A DNA stretch of 64,000 nucleotides from Bolinopsis microptera (Eukaryota > Ctenophora > Tentaculata > Lobata > Bolinopsidae), in the NCBI RefSeq assembly GCF_026151205.1, contig NC_087084.1:11559453-11623452 (forward strand), given 5' to 3'. Below, one piece after another: positions 44,701 through 57,700 of the stretch. Position 1 is the first letter of the stretch; every line of letters begins with the position of its first letter. A program made the translations under genes and the position numbers. The notes under the pieces were generated by a model. That model saw nothing but the letters and a program-made list of their open reading frames with translations. It made no database searches and was not told where the DNA came from.

Positions 44701-46230
44701 GTTCAGCAGATGAATTGCGATTTGTCCTAAGTTATTACCACTTGAGGCATAAAACCAGACATACACTTTATCGTTGCTTCCTATTAAACTGTCCGTTTTT
44801 ATTCTCAGAGGAGAGTTTTCAAAGTCGTAATCGATCTTCACGTTGACGCGTACTGGTAGCCAGTCTGGAAAAATTTAGTTTAACACGTCATAGCTTTTGT
44901 AAATCTAATTTCTCTGGTTTTATCTCATGACGCCATGTTAAATAGTTATTGGTTCACAATTATTAATTCATATGACAATATGAAATTTTCAAATTTCACT
45001 ACTCACAACATGTAGGTTCCTCAGTATACTGGTACTCAGTGTCTTTAACACAGATCACTGTTTTATCCCCCTCTATCTCCTCTCCTCCTCTACAACTCAG
45101 TGTCAGCACTGTTCCTTCAACAATGGAGAAATCCTGGTCTAACAGCACGTTGTACCAATTTGCGTTGAGGCCAGTGCACTCTGTGGATGAATTATTTTTA
45201 CAGCCACTCCGTTTAATTGGGAAAATTCTCTTTCTGCATTATTCGATCTTAGCATCCACACATAAATTAAATAATTTACAGCCTTATTCATTGATGAAAA
45301 TATTGCCAAGAATTTACCTGTCGGATGATAGTAGTAGTCGTATTCTCTGAAATAGGAGTTGAACTGTATTTTCTTAGCCTTTCTGCTCCAGATCTCACTC
45401 CATTTGTTTTGGTTGGTGCAGATGGTGTCAGACAGCTGGATCTTCAATATCTCATGTTCGTTACAGTGGACGATCATTCCTGGTTCCGGGGTCTTTGTTA
45501 TCTTCCAGATTTTCCTGCCGTCTGCTAGAAGATTTGAGGGGAGGCTTGTGGGAGCGTCAGTATAAGAATTGTCGCAATCAGTTAGGTAGTACTTCAGAGT
45601 GGTGTCCAGCTTAATTCTGAGTCCTCCTGCTGCTTGGTTGTTCAGTGCAAAGAAAGTTAACTTCACTTCATCTCCACTTTCAAAGGGACTGTCTGTCCTG
45701 ATCTTTAGTGGGGAGTTTTGTAGATCGTAGTCAATCTTCCCAGTTTTCATCTCTCTCCAGTCTGTAAATTTGGATCTTAAGATATGATCGTACTATCATG
45801 AAAGGCACAGCAAAATATTTTGTATCAACATAGAGTCACACAAAGTTTCAACGCTGTCATGAGCCAAGGTCAAAAGGAAATCGCGGCACGTGCAGAATCG
45901 CGATTTTCCCATTCTCCGTGTCAAATCGTGATTTTTGACGTTTGCCGCGACAAATCGCGATTTTCTCAGATCCTCGCGACAAATCGCTATTTTTCGCAAT
46001 AAATTATGCATTTTTCTTGTTGCGGCGCCTCGATTTTTGGCCTAAGTAATCGTGATTTTCTTTTGTCCTTTAAAAAGTTCATGCTAGCATATAAATCTCT
46101 GTCAAAAAAGTGATTCATGCTAGCAGTGACGATCAAACGACTTTTATTATAAGATTCTACCTGGTTCTGCAGCAGAAGTTCCACTGAATAACAGCATCAC
46201 AAACATGAACTTGAAAAAGCTCTTCACCAT
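38783..46230 (-). CDS. Secreted mosaic protein: five copies of a novel-looking domain alternating with sushi (CCP) domains, 1306 aa, 16 exons
   Basis: Exons in transcript order: 46230-46161 (signal peptide MVKSFFKFMFVMLLFSGTSA), 45761-45318 (D1), 45180-45007 (CCP), 44864-44427 (D2), 44067-43894 (CCP), 43745-43308 (D3), 43044-42871 (CCP), 42579-42136 (D4), 41948-41775 (CCP), 41556-41113 (D5), 40886-40845 (14-residue remnant), 40635-40459 (CCP), 40260-40072 (CCP), 39892-39701 (CCP), 39553-39413 (ephrin-receptor-like Cys module), 38988-38783 (CCP, stop). Every intron is phase 1. CCPs show four Cys, for instance LTLSCRGGEEIEGDKTVIC. The D domain (about 146 aa) runs from KIDYDLENSPLRIKTD through W-I-TKTSQP and CNNTEILNIQFS to DTASDFYQHPPG; I do not recognise it with certainty. 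No membrane anchor, so probably extracellular, adhesive or immune-like (inference). It is nested in the ANKAR-like gene. Confidence 0.82.
43050..45300. repeat. Duplicated intron segments inside the sushi-domain gene
   Basis: Intron sequence next to the CCP exon at 43044 (about 43050-43150) recurs next to the CCP exon at 45180 (about 45185-45290), sharing GAATTATTTTTACAGCCACT and CGATCTTAGCATCCACACAT. The stretch after D2 and D3 (CTAATTTCTCTGGTTTT, TATTGGTTCACAATTATTAA) is also shared between about 43790-43880 and 44890-44990. Conserved introns mean exon-pair duplications are recent, or are kept similar by gene conversion. Confidence 0.8.
45880..46080. repeat. Repeats of AATCGCGATTTTC in intron 1 of the sushi-domain gene
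   Basis: Five to six imperfect copies of (A)AATCG(C/T)GATTTT spaced 25-60 bp, several around the palindrome ATCGCGAT, with GACAAATCGC between. The pattern resembles a short satellite or MITE remnant. It lies between the signal-peptide exon and D1. Confidence 0.65.
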
Positions 46231-48737
46231 TGTGTTGTAAACTTTTATCCTCTCGAGAGCAGAGGGACGGTGTTTACCGTCCATCTTACTATACTAATGA
46301 TTAGCGTTTATAAATGAATATAATTGTTAGATATAATATTTAATAATGAGAACAAGTGGTGTGGTGACAGAAAGCAATTGTGGATTCGGCATCGACTCTG
46401 CTACTTGAATAAATTGTTAAATTGTAATGGGATAACTAGCAAATTACTGACATCTTGGAATTTAAACCAATAATATGCAGCGCCGAACTGTTCAAGATTT
46501 TGTGCCGCTGCTTTCTTACAGATTATTTGTCATTATATCACTATTTCACTATTCGAACATGATAAAGGAAACTACCTTGAACTCCCATAAAGTATGAATG
46601 CTAACATACCAAGGGTCCTTAAGCTTCATATAAAGGACAAAGGTACGTGCAATCAGATAACAGAAATGTAGTTTAACCACAAATTAAACGGGCAATACGC
46701 AAACAATGTATTTATCATGACATTATTCACAAAGCAACATACAGGGAAAGGGACTAGAACATGAAAAACAGTCAGTGTGATGATAAACGTATAAACTTTA
46801 AACAAATGACAAAGAAAACAAACTGAACCGCTCTATTTCTCCTCACTGGATACTGGTCTACACTCTACATTAATCATCTTGTGAACTCAATGTTATTGCC
46901 ATGTTGTTAGCAACTGCTCTGTCTTTATGGTTGATAATATATATAATGTACTGACTCAAAGATCTACATCAAATTGTGTAGATGAAATTTTATCATTAGC
47001 TGTTATAACAGCTAATGATATGTCATAAATAATATTATCTACTAATCTACTTTCACCTTATACAAAATTAAACAATGAAACAAAATGTTAATATCGACAA
47101 AAAGACAAATAATATTATGACGTGTAAGATGTTTGGAAGCCTTTTGTGCTCACATGACCATGGATCACTGTTAAAGTCGATACATAACTGCCATCTATAA
47201 TAATTTGCTCGTGTAGAAAGTTGGACATCTTTCCTTCGAAATTTCGTGAAATTGAGCCCAATGTTGGCTAAATCAGTAAGGTTCCGAGAACTTTATTTTT
47301 CTTTTTTAGCTCACTGATGAACCATTACTTACTTGCACTACTTGGACTGTGTCAAACTACAGTCCAAGTAGCGTACTAGAGTCCGACAGAGTCGAACTGT
47401 AGGGTTTGTCAAACTTCAGTGAGTCAGTGCGTGTACCCTTGGCTAAGAGTACGGGTAATAGGCCCACGACTTGGTATCTTACCAGTACGTGTATTCCAAC
47501 AGAAAGCAAAAGGCCGGTAAATCGTGGAGCCCACAAGAACAACATCCTTAGTACAGTTGAGCACGCATTATGTTAATAATTCAGTAAGCCAAGGCATACT
47601 AACTACATCTTAGAGAGTATGCCTTGGTGGCAAAGTGGGGTAATTGCATTGTTTTCGGGACAGTATGAGTACGATTAACTCTGGTCTCTGAGGGCACGGT
47701 GAGAAGGCTCATTTTCCAGCCGTGCCACAAGTAAGATAGACGATTAACTCTGAGTCTTGTGGCATGGCTGGATAATGAGTGACGTATTTCCTGGGGAAGA
47801 ACTTAATGGCCTGCACAGGAAATTGTAGACTGTTTATGGAGGGATTTTGTGTTTCCTGGAAATCTACACTATCATACTCCTGGAAAAATTGTACAACGTT
47901 AATCTCGGAAGCTACGAGCCACTGATCTCGGTATGGGGTCGAAGGGGACGAAGATGACAAAGGGACAAAGATGACAAAGGCGACAAAGGGGTCTAAGGGG
48001 TCTGACCCTCATGAATATTGGACGATTATTCAGTATATAATTGAGAAGATTGTTCTCACAGCTTAACATATGGCGGGAACATGGTAGCATTTGTACTGTG
48101 TAGAGCAGTTGCTCTCCACGTTAGTACATCTCCATTTAAGAGGGTGACCTGTTTAAGAGGTCACCCTGTAATGGCTGTAATGAAGTATCGCTGCTTCTCA
48201 ATGAGATTAGGGGTTGTTCACATTTTACGTAATTAGCCAAGGGGGGAGGGGTTTCCAAATGAGTACGCTAGTGTAATTTTGGCAAAAGTCAGTACCCATA
48301 CGTTGGCCTTAATAGCTCAGTCACATTCACTGAGTGCTCAATTGAAATTATTCGCTCTGGTACCACCACTGGTTCGAGGAATTTGTCAGATGACCGAAAT
48401 ACGAAGCATAACGAGTTTATTCATTACGTGTGATCAGGTGATTAATATTGAATGGGCGTGGTCTAAAATACTCGAATTTTCAAATTCAAGGGACGGAATC
48501 CTCGAAAAGTATGGACTATGGTACAGTATGCCAATTGCAAGACAACAACTCTCAAATATAACTTATAAGACACGGCGGTGGTATAAGACCTAACGTATGG
48601 ATACTGACTTTTGCCCCCTCCCCCCCTTCCCCTGTAACTTCATAGAGTTTTACACTTACAGGATAAAGTATCACGTAGTTTCATGACACTAACAATTCAG
48701 TAAGCACCTATCTTATCAAAATAGATAAATTTCTCAG
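46231..48737. other. Upstream of the sushi-domain gene; rest of ANKAR-like intron 16
   Basis: No exon could be supported, although a missing ANKAR-like exon may hide here. It contains several hairpins: a 30-bp perfect palindrome at 46991-47020; CTACTTGGACTGT mirrored by ACAGTCCAAGTAG around 47338-47371; CTCATTTTCCAGCC mirrored near 47755-47778; and AGGGTGACCT mirrored by AGGTCACCCT near 48138-48166. An 83-codon minus-strand frame at 47709-47960 overlaps one of these hairpins and is not convincing. Confidence 0.5.
46991..47020. repeat. 30-bp perfect palindrome
   Basis: TATCATTAGCTGTTA is followed immediately by its exact reverse complement with no loop. Possible cruciform or a relic of a fold-back element. 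Confidence 0.9.
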
Positions 48738-51700
48738 ATAACTGACCCCGAGTATCACCCAGATGAGTTGACGCCCCTGCTGTTAGCATGTAGCAGTGGA
48801 GCTCTGGATACAGTGGAGAGGTTACTGGAGCTGGGAGCTACACCTGCACTCTTAACTAGGACTAAGAGGGGGGTTATACACCTGGCTGCTCTCAATAGAC
48901 ATGTCAAGGTTAGGGAGGCGATCACACAATTGCTAATGCCAATAATGCTTTATCTGGTCATTGCTTCATTGATTGAATCCTTGCCGATTCCCATTTCCCA
49001 GTTATGTTTAAAATCGAGCTACAAACCTAATATTTTGATCGGTTTCACCTATAAAATCAAACTGAATATTTCAGGTGCACCTTTAAACTTTAAAAAGAGG
49101 ATTTGAGTTACTATTTACAACTCTCAGGTATTAGAACTGTTCATCAACAAGGACTACCCTGACTTAGCAGTGTGGGATATCCTGGTAGCTATGATGAACA
49201 GTAAGGAAGATACTGAGAAGTACCATGCTGTAGTCGCTCTTGATACTCTCACTAAGAAAGGTAATGGGTAGTGGCCCGATTAACCAAGTAATCAATTGAT
49301 AAATTATAAAGTATGTAATAACATGTTGTTGCTGATGAACTGATCAGTGATCATCATACTGTTCCAGGAGGGAACTGGAATGAGCTATTGGAAGCTAATG
49401 CGATCCCAGCACTGGTGAACATCCTAAAGCCTGATAAAAGTCTGCTGCCGGAGGAGGAGAACAGTGTTCAGAGGATGGAGCTGAAGATGCAGACCTCTGC
49501 TGTTATCAAGTTAGAGCATAGTTTACTTTATTTCTGTTTTTATTTCTGATCTAACAAACAAATGTCTTAAAATTACTGCTTATTCGCTTACAAATCGACT
49601 CAGAACCGTATCGCTAAAACGTCGAAATCTAAAAACATACAGATCACCCCACCTTGATCTCTCCAACAACATACCAAAACTCACTTAACCTCATCTTTAG
49701 TTTTATAACGGGTGATGAATAGAAAATGGGACTACATGTTTTTTAGCCCTCAGATTCCACCTGAACAAAATTTTGATATTTTACCACAACCACCAGTTAC
49801 TCTGAACGATACTCGAACAGTTTCCACCCCCATTTGATAAAATTGGTTGATCTTTGTCCCCGATAATGGTCTCGAACTAGGGGAGGGGTCCTATAAAAAC
49901 TTTACAGTAAAGCTCTGTTCACAGAAGTCGCCTCACAGGTAGTTAAAGCTTCCATACCAAAAAATATTTAGCAGAGAGTATGCCGTATGTTATGCTTAAG
50001 ACGAGGGTTCAACACCCATCAGCGTAGCTAAAACCAGTAAGAAGACATTTGAGCTCAAAACCACCTGAGGGGTAAAATTTTACCATGTGAAAGATCGAGG
50101 CTAGGTCAACTATCGGCTTTAGCATGGTCTATAATGGTACCACGTAAAAATCAAAGTGCTTGAAGCCTTGCCAGGTGTTGTTCCTACAAGAAAATATCCC
50201 CAAAGGGTGGAAGGTGGTTCGTTAGGATGGGGCTAGATCGTATTTTTCTGGGAAAACCACATCTTTATTTGCCATAAGGGCCAATTTCGTCCCAAAAGTT
50301 ATCGACCAAAGTAAATTTTGACAATCTCAACCCATAGAGGACTTCTTTAGAGTCAAAGAAGAGACTGCGCCAACACGATTTTAGGCCCAACTGTACAGAC
50401 GGATTTTTGAGCTTGATGAAAGAAGCCCTCCTGAACCAATCAAAATGGGCTCATGGGCGCTTGTCATTGACCATACTCGTTCAAAATTGCCCGTTTTACA
50501 ACGCTGTTTCATTGGTTTGAACCAAAAATAGTTTTATCGACACTAAAAAGACCCTTGAAAAAAGTCCCATTTTTTAGTCATCACCCGTTAACATCATACC
50601 AAAACTCACTTAACCTCACCTTTAGTTTTATAGTTTTATAATAACATACCAAAACTCACTTAACCTCACCTTTAGTTTTATAGTTTTATAACAACATACC
50701 AAACCTCAATTAACCTCATCTTTAGTTTTATAACATCATACCAAAACTCACTTAACCTCACCTTTAGTTTATAGTTTTATAACAACATACCAAACCTCAC
50801 TTAACCTCACCTTTAGTTTTATAACAACATACCAAACCTCACTTAACCTCACCTTTAGTTTTATAACAACATATCAAACCTCACTTAACCTCACCTTTAG
50901 TTTTATAACAACATACCAAACCTCACTTAACCTCACCTTTAGTTTTATAACAACATATCAAACCTCACTTAACCTCACCTTTAGTTTTATAACAACATAC
51001 CAAACCTCATTAAACCTCACACCCCACCCAGGAACATCTCATATGAGGACGATGTCAGGAAAGCAATTGCAGCCACAAACTCTCTAAAAACCTTCATAGG
51101 TCTCCTCTCACTACCCCACGACGTAGTACAGTCCAACGCAGCTACTATAATCTCAGACGTGTGCCAGGTACTACTTATCTAGTACTTTTTATTCTTTTTT
51201 TTTACACGTTTTAAAATTAATTTTGTAACACTACAGGGATGTTCTCCAAATTGTCACAAGCAGGGAAGTTTCATGAATCAAACTGTGTGCACAACGTGAT
51301 TAGTGTGGTGAGTGTGGTTAGTGTGGTTCATGTTATATCGCCACTTCCAGTTTTACAATACAACCGTCCTCACATGAGTAGGCTAACACTGTTTTCACGT
51401 GATTTGTTTTGTTGTTGCAACACCTACTGACTTGCGAGCAAGCGACTCTTCTTCACTCGGAGTCCTACTCAGGCCCAGATGGTGAGATGGTTATATCCCT
51501 TTTTATTAGGGACGCACATCTGGTACCATTGCTTAGCAATGGCCACGTGATACTGTCCTGTAGTTAGTAAACGAGTTGAAAATTAGTGTACCGTCAGTGG
51601 AAATTAGTCTATACAATCAGTCTATACACTTTTCTATGTTTCACTCGGACCTCCGATGCTGTTTACCGCCAGTTTACGTTCATTGTCCATGCTAACATTA

Positions 51701-54700
51701 AACATGTCATGGTTTTTGTCATGGTTTGACTTTATGACCTATTAACCGATACTGATAGTTGGATAATATCCGGTTGGAAGAGACAAGGACAAATGAAACA
51801 GGAAGTTAGGAATGTAGGCAAATTTTCGGCGTCAACGCCATCTTCAGGCTAAAATTAGTACAAATGACCTATTAAGTATTTAACTTATTTAAGCGAGTCG
51901 TTTGCTAGCCTTTTACTTTGTGAAACATAAGCTTGAATATAACCGAGTAGGTTGTATTTTATGCTGTTTGCTGATTGCTCCAATCCAGCGCGGAATGAAC
52001 GCCTTAAATCTAACACATTATTATTATTATCTAACTTTTAAAACAATCTCGAAATAGTAAAGAAACATCTTAAGAGACTGATAAGTGCCCAAAAAAACAT
52101 AACAGTTCTCTGAAAGATAAAGGTTAATTATGAGGTAAATAATTTTCTCCACAAAACTCTGTTAGAGGCAGTAGCCCTAAGATCATAAAGATCATTAATA
52201 TCACGTAATGGTAGGTTTCTTTTATTCAAATCATTTATAACAAACTTTAAAATATTACTTTGGTGTCGACCAACACGTCCTTTCATGGTAAATAACGCAT
52301 TAACAGCAAATTGAAGAGCTCTCTGAGCTGGTGATGAGCAGTCACTGCGAAGGACATGTCCAAGCATTTTCCAGCGAGCATATGTCACTCGCTCTGACAA
52401 CGGTGTTACACCACAGCGTTCATAGAGTGCTTTATTACTGATAATAATGGGATAAGTCATCTTCAATATTTGACGCAGGTGTCTTCTATGACATGCATCA
52501 AGTTTGTCAAATAGGTTCTGAGGGGTAGCCCAGCTATTGCAGTTATAGAGCATAACAGATGTAACGTATGCTTCGTATATCTTAATCTTGGTCTTCAGAT
52601 TAATCTTAGATCCTTGCATCCAAACTTTCTTGTATTTTTCGAATGCAACATTTCCAAGGATTATACGATGCTGTATGTCTTCTTTACTACATAGCTTAGA
52701 GCCTAGGGACACACACTTCCTCCAAGGTTCTCTATTTCTTAGAGGTTCTCCTTTTTCGTCCTTCTCACTACTTCCAGCCAGATAACACTTTACAAACTCG
52801 GTTTTAGATTCATTTACAAACAAATTCCATTCTGAGAGAATTTCCTTGCAAATTGGAAGGAGCTGGTGTAACGAATCCTCATCTTCATCAGCAAAGTCCA
52901 CATCATCAGCATATTCCCATTCTAAAGGAAGGGAGCTTTCAGATATGGGGGGATTTGGGCGTAGATGTATAACAACAACTCTAAGGTGGTAGAGTGCTCC
53001 AGCTAGGTACATGGTAAACAGCGAGCCAGACAAACAGTCACCTTGAAAGGCTCCTATTGTGACTTCGAACTCTCCCGATGTCGTCTTTTTGATCTTAATT
53101 CTGAGCTTGGTGTTAGCGAGCAGATATCTAACTAGTCTTATGTCATCTTCTGAGCATCCTGCATCTTCGAGTAGCCTGAGGATAGTTGACCGATGTATTG
53201 TGTCGAAGGCTGATGACATGTCTATCCCCATTTTACTAAACTCCCAATGTTTCTCCTTGACAACAGAAATAAGAACCCTTTGTGTCCAGACAATATTAGA
53301 GCAGCTGTGTCCTGATTTATAGGCATTCTGCCATGGCCCAGTGTAGTCTGCTATCTGTTGTTGAATACGCCGGAGTGTTATCATGGAAAGGATTTTCCTG
53401 GTTCCATTGAGAAGGCACAAGGGACGCAGACTCTTAACTGGTCCTTTTGGTTTTCCAGGCTTCTGTAGGGGGGTAAGATATCCCTCAGTGAACGATTGAA
53501 CGTGCTCTTGTTTTTCAAAGGACTCATTGATAAGTGATGCAAACTTCATGTAGAAGGAAGGAGGTGCATACTTAAGGAATTCGTTTGGGAGGTTGTCAGG
53601 ACCAACGGCTTTACCGTTCTTTAGTTTCTTGGCTGCTGTCTCAACTTCAAGTGCAGTTATAGGCGTATCTAATGGCTTAGCAGCTCCAACAAAAGGTTCT
53701 AGTGGGGGTTCTGGGCCTGTGTAATGTTCCATGAACCAGTTCTTGACTATGTCTGCCTTATCTTCGTCATTGAGAGCAAGTTCTTCTGTTTCTGGTAGGA
53801 ATACTGAAATAGGAGGAGTGTCCTTTGTACTTGAAATTGCTCTGGTTGCTTCGAACATTCTTCTGGTATCATCAGTGGAGTTGATCGTCTCAGCTAGAAG
53901 GTCGGCATGAGCGGTTTCAAGTGTAATAAGGCGCTTTGCAATGTCATTCTTGAGTCTGTTGATTTCCTTACGCAGGATAGTTCTGTCACGCATTTTGTTG
54001 TCGTTTAAATGTTGTAGTAATTGGTGTCTCTTTTCTGACATAGAGACGACTTGTGGGTCTGATGTTCTGTGACGTTTGGCTGTGTTTCTTTTCATACCCA
54101 CTGTTTCAGATGCAGCAATTTTAACCGCCTCGAAAAGGTTGTTAAAACTTTCAGTGACTGACTGGGCAGATGTATCAGTTTCAATCTTCTGAGCAGCATT
54201 TTGTTGAAAAGAACTTTGGACATCTTTGCTACAAACCAATGAGTTGGTGTTATACTGCTTGACTTTGTGTTTGGCAGTACTGTAAAGTTTGTAACGTTTA
54301 CTGAGGTCAAAAGTTGCTTTTACAATTTTGTGATCAGATTGAAGTTTTGCACCAGCGTAAGACCTAGCGTCAACAAGCAGAGGGGTACTTCTAGATCTAC
54401 ATAAAACATAATCAATTTGAGAAAACCAGGGTACAGACTTTTTGGATCTACGGTCTTTAATCCATCCTGTAAAAGTGTTGGTGTGTCTGCTCGCATGTGA
54501 AAATGCAGTGTTGGCTGCATAGAGTCCATTAGTGATCATGAAAGCTAGCAACCTTTCGCCATTTTCGTTACGCCGACCAATACCATGTCTTCCCATGTTA
54601 GTTTGAAGACCACTTTCAAAATCTGATTTAGTCCGTTTCCCTAGCCTAGCATTAAAATCACCCATGATGAAAAGTTCATGTCTGGCAGGAATTCTGATAG

Positions 54701-57700
54701 CTTCCTGGAGCTCACAGTAAAACTCATCAGCAATGCGTGGGTTCTGTATAGATTTGACATTAGTTGGACTGTAGCAGTTTATAATACGGGCTTTCAGTGA
54801 TGGTTTCCCATGACACTTTGATGGTAGAGAAAGGTCCATGTATGCTACTCTGTCACTGATTTGATGGTACGAGACAACATTTGATACAAATTTACTGTTG
54901 ATAATAAAACCGAGTCCGCCATGCCAAGACAACTTCTGGTTAAACAAAAGAAGCCTGTGGTTGCCGGGTATAACAGTGTCTGAGTGTTTAGACACCTTAG
55001 TTTCTTGGAGGGCTATAACATCCAAGTTGTATCTGTTGCAATCATTTGTAGCTAGATGCTGCGAGTGTTCCTGACTAATGCCTCTAACATTCCATGTGGC
55101 GAAGTGGAGAGATGCCACCGTGAAAAAACCGAACAAAACAAAGCTGAAGAGAAGAACTGTAGGCTTCTTGGAAGCGTCAGACGTTCTGGTCGTAATAGTT
55201 ACTCCCATGCGTGCCCGTCACAGCAACACACCATCCTATTTCATCCAATCTAACACAAGTATCACAGAATTAATTAATAGGTCATATTAATGTGTCATAT
55301 TGATATGTCATATAGATTGAGCTTTATCATTTAATATGTATTCACTGCTGCAAGCTTTCGTTTTGTTGACTGTGGCAACCTTTTATTAAAAACATCAAAA
55401 AAGATTGAGTACCATAATAGAACTAGACGTGCTACATGTTCATAATAATAATAATATATAAAATATACCGTTTACTTTAATATAAAAACAACATCTAGTG
55501 ACTGTCTCTATTAGTGACAATACGCATAGCTGATAAGAATAAGATATGATTATGCAAGGACTTAGATGCTAAATTATCACATCATGTGAAGATAGTTTCA
55601 GCATGGACAAGATTAGCATTTCGTGGTCGCCGTTTAATGCATACGTTTGAATTTTGTTTTTGTGGATCGATGAATTGTGCTAGAAGGTGCTGGCAATCAC
55701 TTTTTAAAGCAGTAGTTTAGACAATCTAACCGTGTTTCCTTGAAAGCTTGAACTATGATAATAGGAATCTACTAAACTACGGTAGTAACTGAACAATGAA
55801 TTTGTCGATTTGTTACACCCGAGTAACCAAGTGACCGTTGACCAAGTTACTAAGTGACAAAGTTAGAAATTGACCAAGTAACCAAGTAACTGAGCTACCA
55901 AGTAACCAAGTAACCAAGTTACCAAGTTACTAAGTTACCAAGTTACCAAGTAACCACGTTACCAAGTTACCAAGTAACCAAGTTACCAAGTAACCGAGTT
56001 ACCAAGTTACCAAGTAACCAAGTTACCAAGTAACCAAGTTACCACGTTACCAAGTTACCAAGTTACCAAGTTACCAAATTACCAAGTAACTGATTATGTA
56101 ACATAATTACAGGTGAATGATAATGCTCAGAAGGTAGCAGGGGAAGGAGGAATTGTTCCCCTGATCCAGCTCCTCAAAAACTGGCTACCCTCTGTTCTTA
56201 CTTCTGCTATGAGATCTCTCGCTCAACTTGGTTTGTTTTAGTTATTTAACCTTACATATTTACATTCTAAATGTTTTGGCAAACAAATTGGGGGAAAATA
56301 AGACGACCATATGCAGCAATCTTACTGTTTTGTATTCTGTTTATCAAGGGTTTTATTTTATTTACTAGAAGTGTTACGTTATTTTCATTGTGAACAACCA
56401 CCAACATGATGCGCCGTTGCATTTTCCGTTATAATTAGATTATAAAACGTATTTCACTTCAGGAGCGAACTTTGAGAGCAATAAGGACGAGATCGCCAAG
56501 AAGGGAGGTTTAGATCCGCTGGTGCAACTGCTGGACAACTCTGATGCTAAGGTATTTTCGAACACAAGGAAATATTTTTTGATTATAGTTGGTGACGAAG
56601 TGAGAGTCTCCACTCAGTGTTTCAAAACAAATTAGTTGTCGACGTTTCGGCAACATGCCTTTGTCATGGACAGGACGTTACAATAACTTACATAGCTCAA
56701 TAAATGTAATAGATTTATAGTGTTGTAAAATATATGATCGACCCACTCATAAGAGCGAAGAAAGATTACCAACAAGGAAATACTATAATAAACGCTCGCG
56801 ATAAAACACACGTACCAGCATACACTAGCTATTAGTATTGCCATTGGCTGAACTATCGGTTGGTCTACAAGAAACACGACTCAGCTCTCCCAATCTATAA
56901 AGATTGTACATATTTTACATTACTAACCAGGCCCTCGTACAACAGAATACTGGGTACCTAATGACACGTGACTCTCATTACATATTGCACACTCTCGTGG
57001 TGGCCTGCACCAATAACATCCCTGTAAATCAAAAAGAGACAGGTTTTGTTATAGACTCTTGTTGAAAGCAGTTTACCTGGTCTGAGTCATCGTCCTTAAT
57101 TGCTTTAACAAAAGTAACACAGACTAAATACTTGAATAACCGAGTGATGATGCGTTCCGCAATCTGCATATAAAAATATAACACAGTTGAATCATACGTT
57201 AGACCCGTACCTGCATTCTGCATGACAAAGAAGAAGACAACTCATTACTAGCTCCACTATGAGGGCTGCCTTGGTATGAGCATGAGTTACCTTGGTACGC
57301 CTGAGTACTGGTGGACTAAGTGAAATATACGCAATGCCCAGAAAGCCTGTTTAGGCAGTAGGCAGATCAGTGACGATGTATGATCTGCTTAAAAATATGG
57401 TACTCACCTTTAATCTCAGAGAATTGAGAAAAGAGTTGCTAGTTGTTCTAACTTTCTAATTGCTCTCCTGGTTAATTACTAATTATTCTAAATACCCTCA
57501 TGACTAATCACCTCTTCTCTCAGGTACAAGCAGAAGCAGCCAACGCTCTGAACGTAGTGTGTAGAGACAGTATAAATAACCAGAACTTTATAATCTCTAT
57601 TGGTGGAATACCTCCTCTTGTCAAACTTGTTCAGTCTAACAACATCGAGGTAAGATTTATTACAGTTTTAAGTTTAAAAGTGCACGTTTAATAACATCAC

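Noticed and set aside
47709-47960. 83-codon minus-strand frame
   Set aside because: Overlaps an inverted repeat and has neither homology nor splice signals.
48279-48593. 104-codon plus-strand frame as the missing ANKAR-like exon
   Set aside because: No ankyrin pattern and no suitable splice sites or phase.
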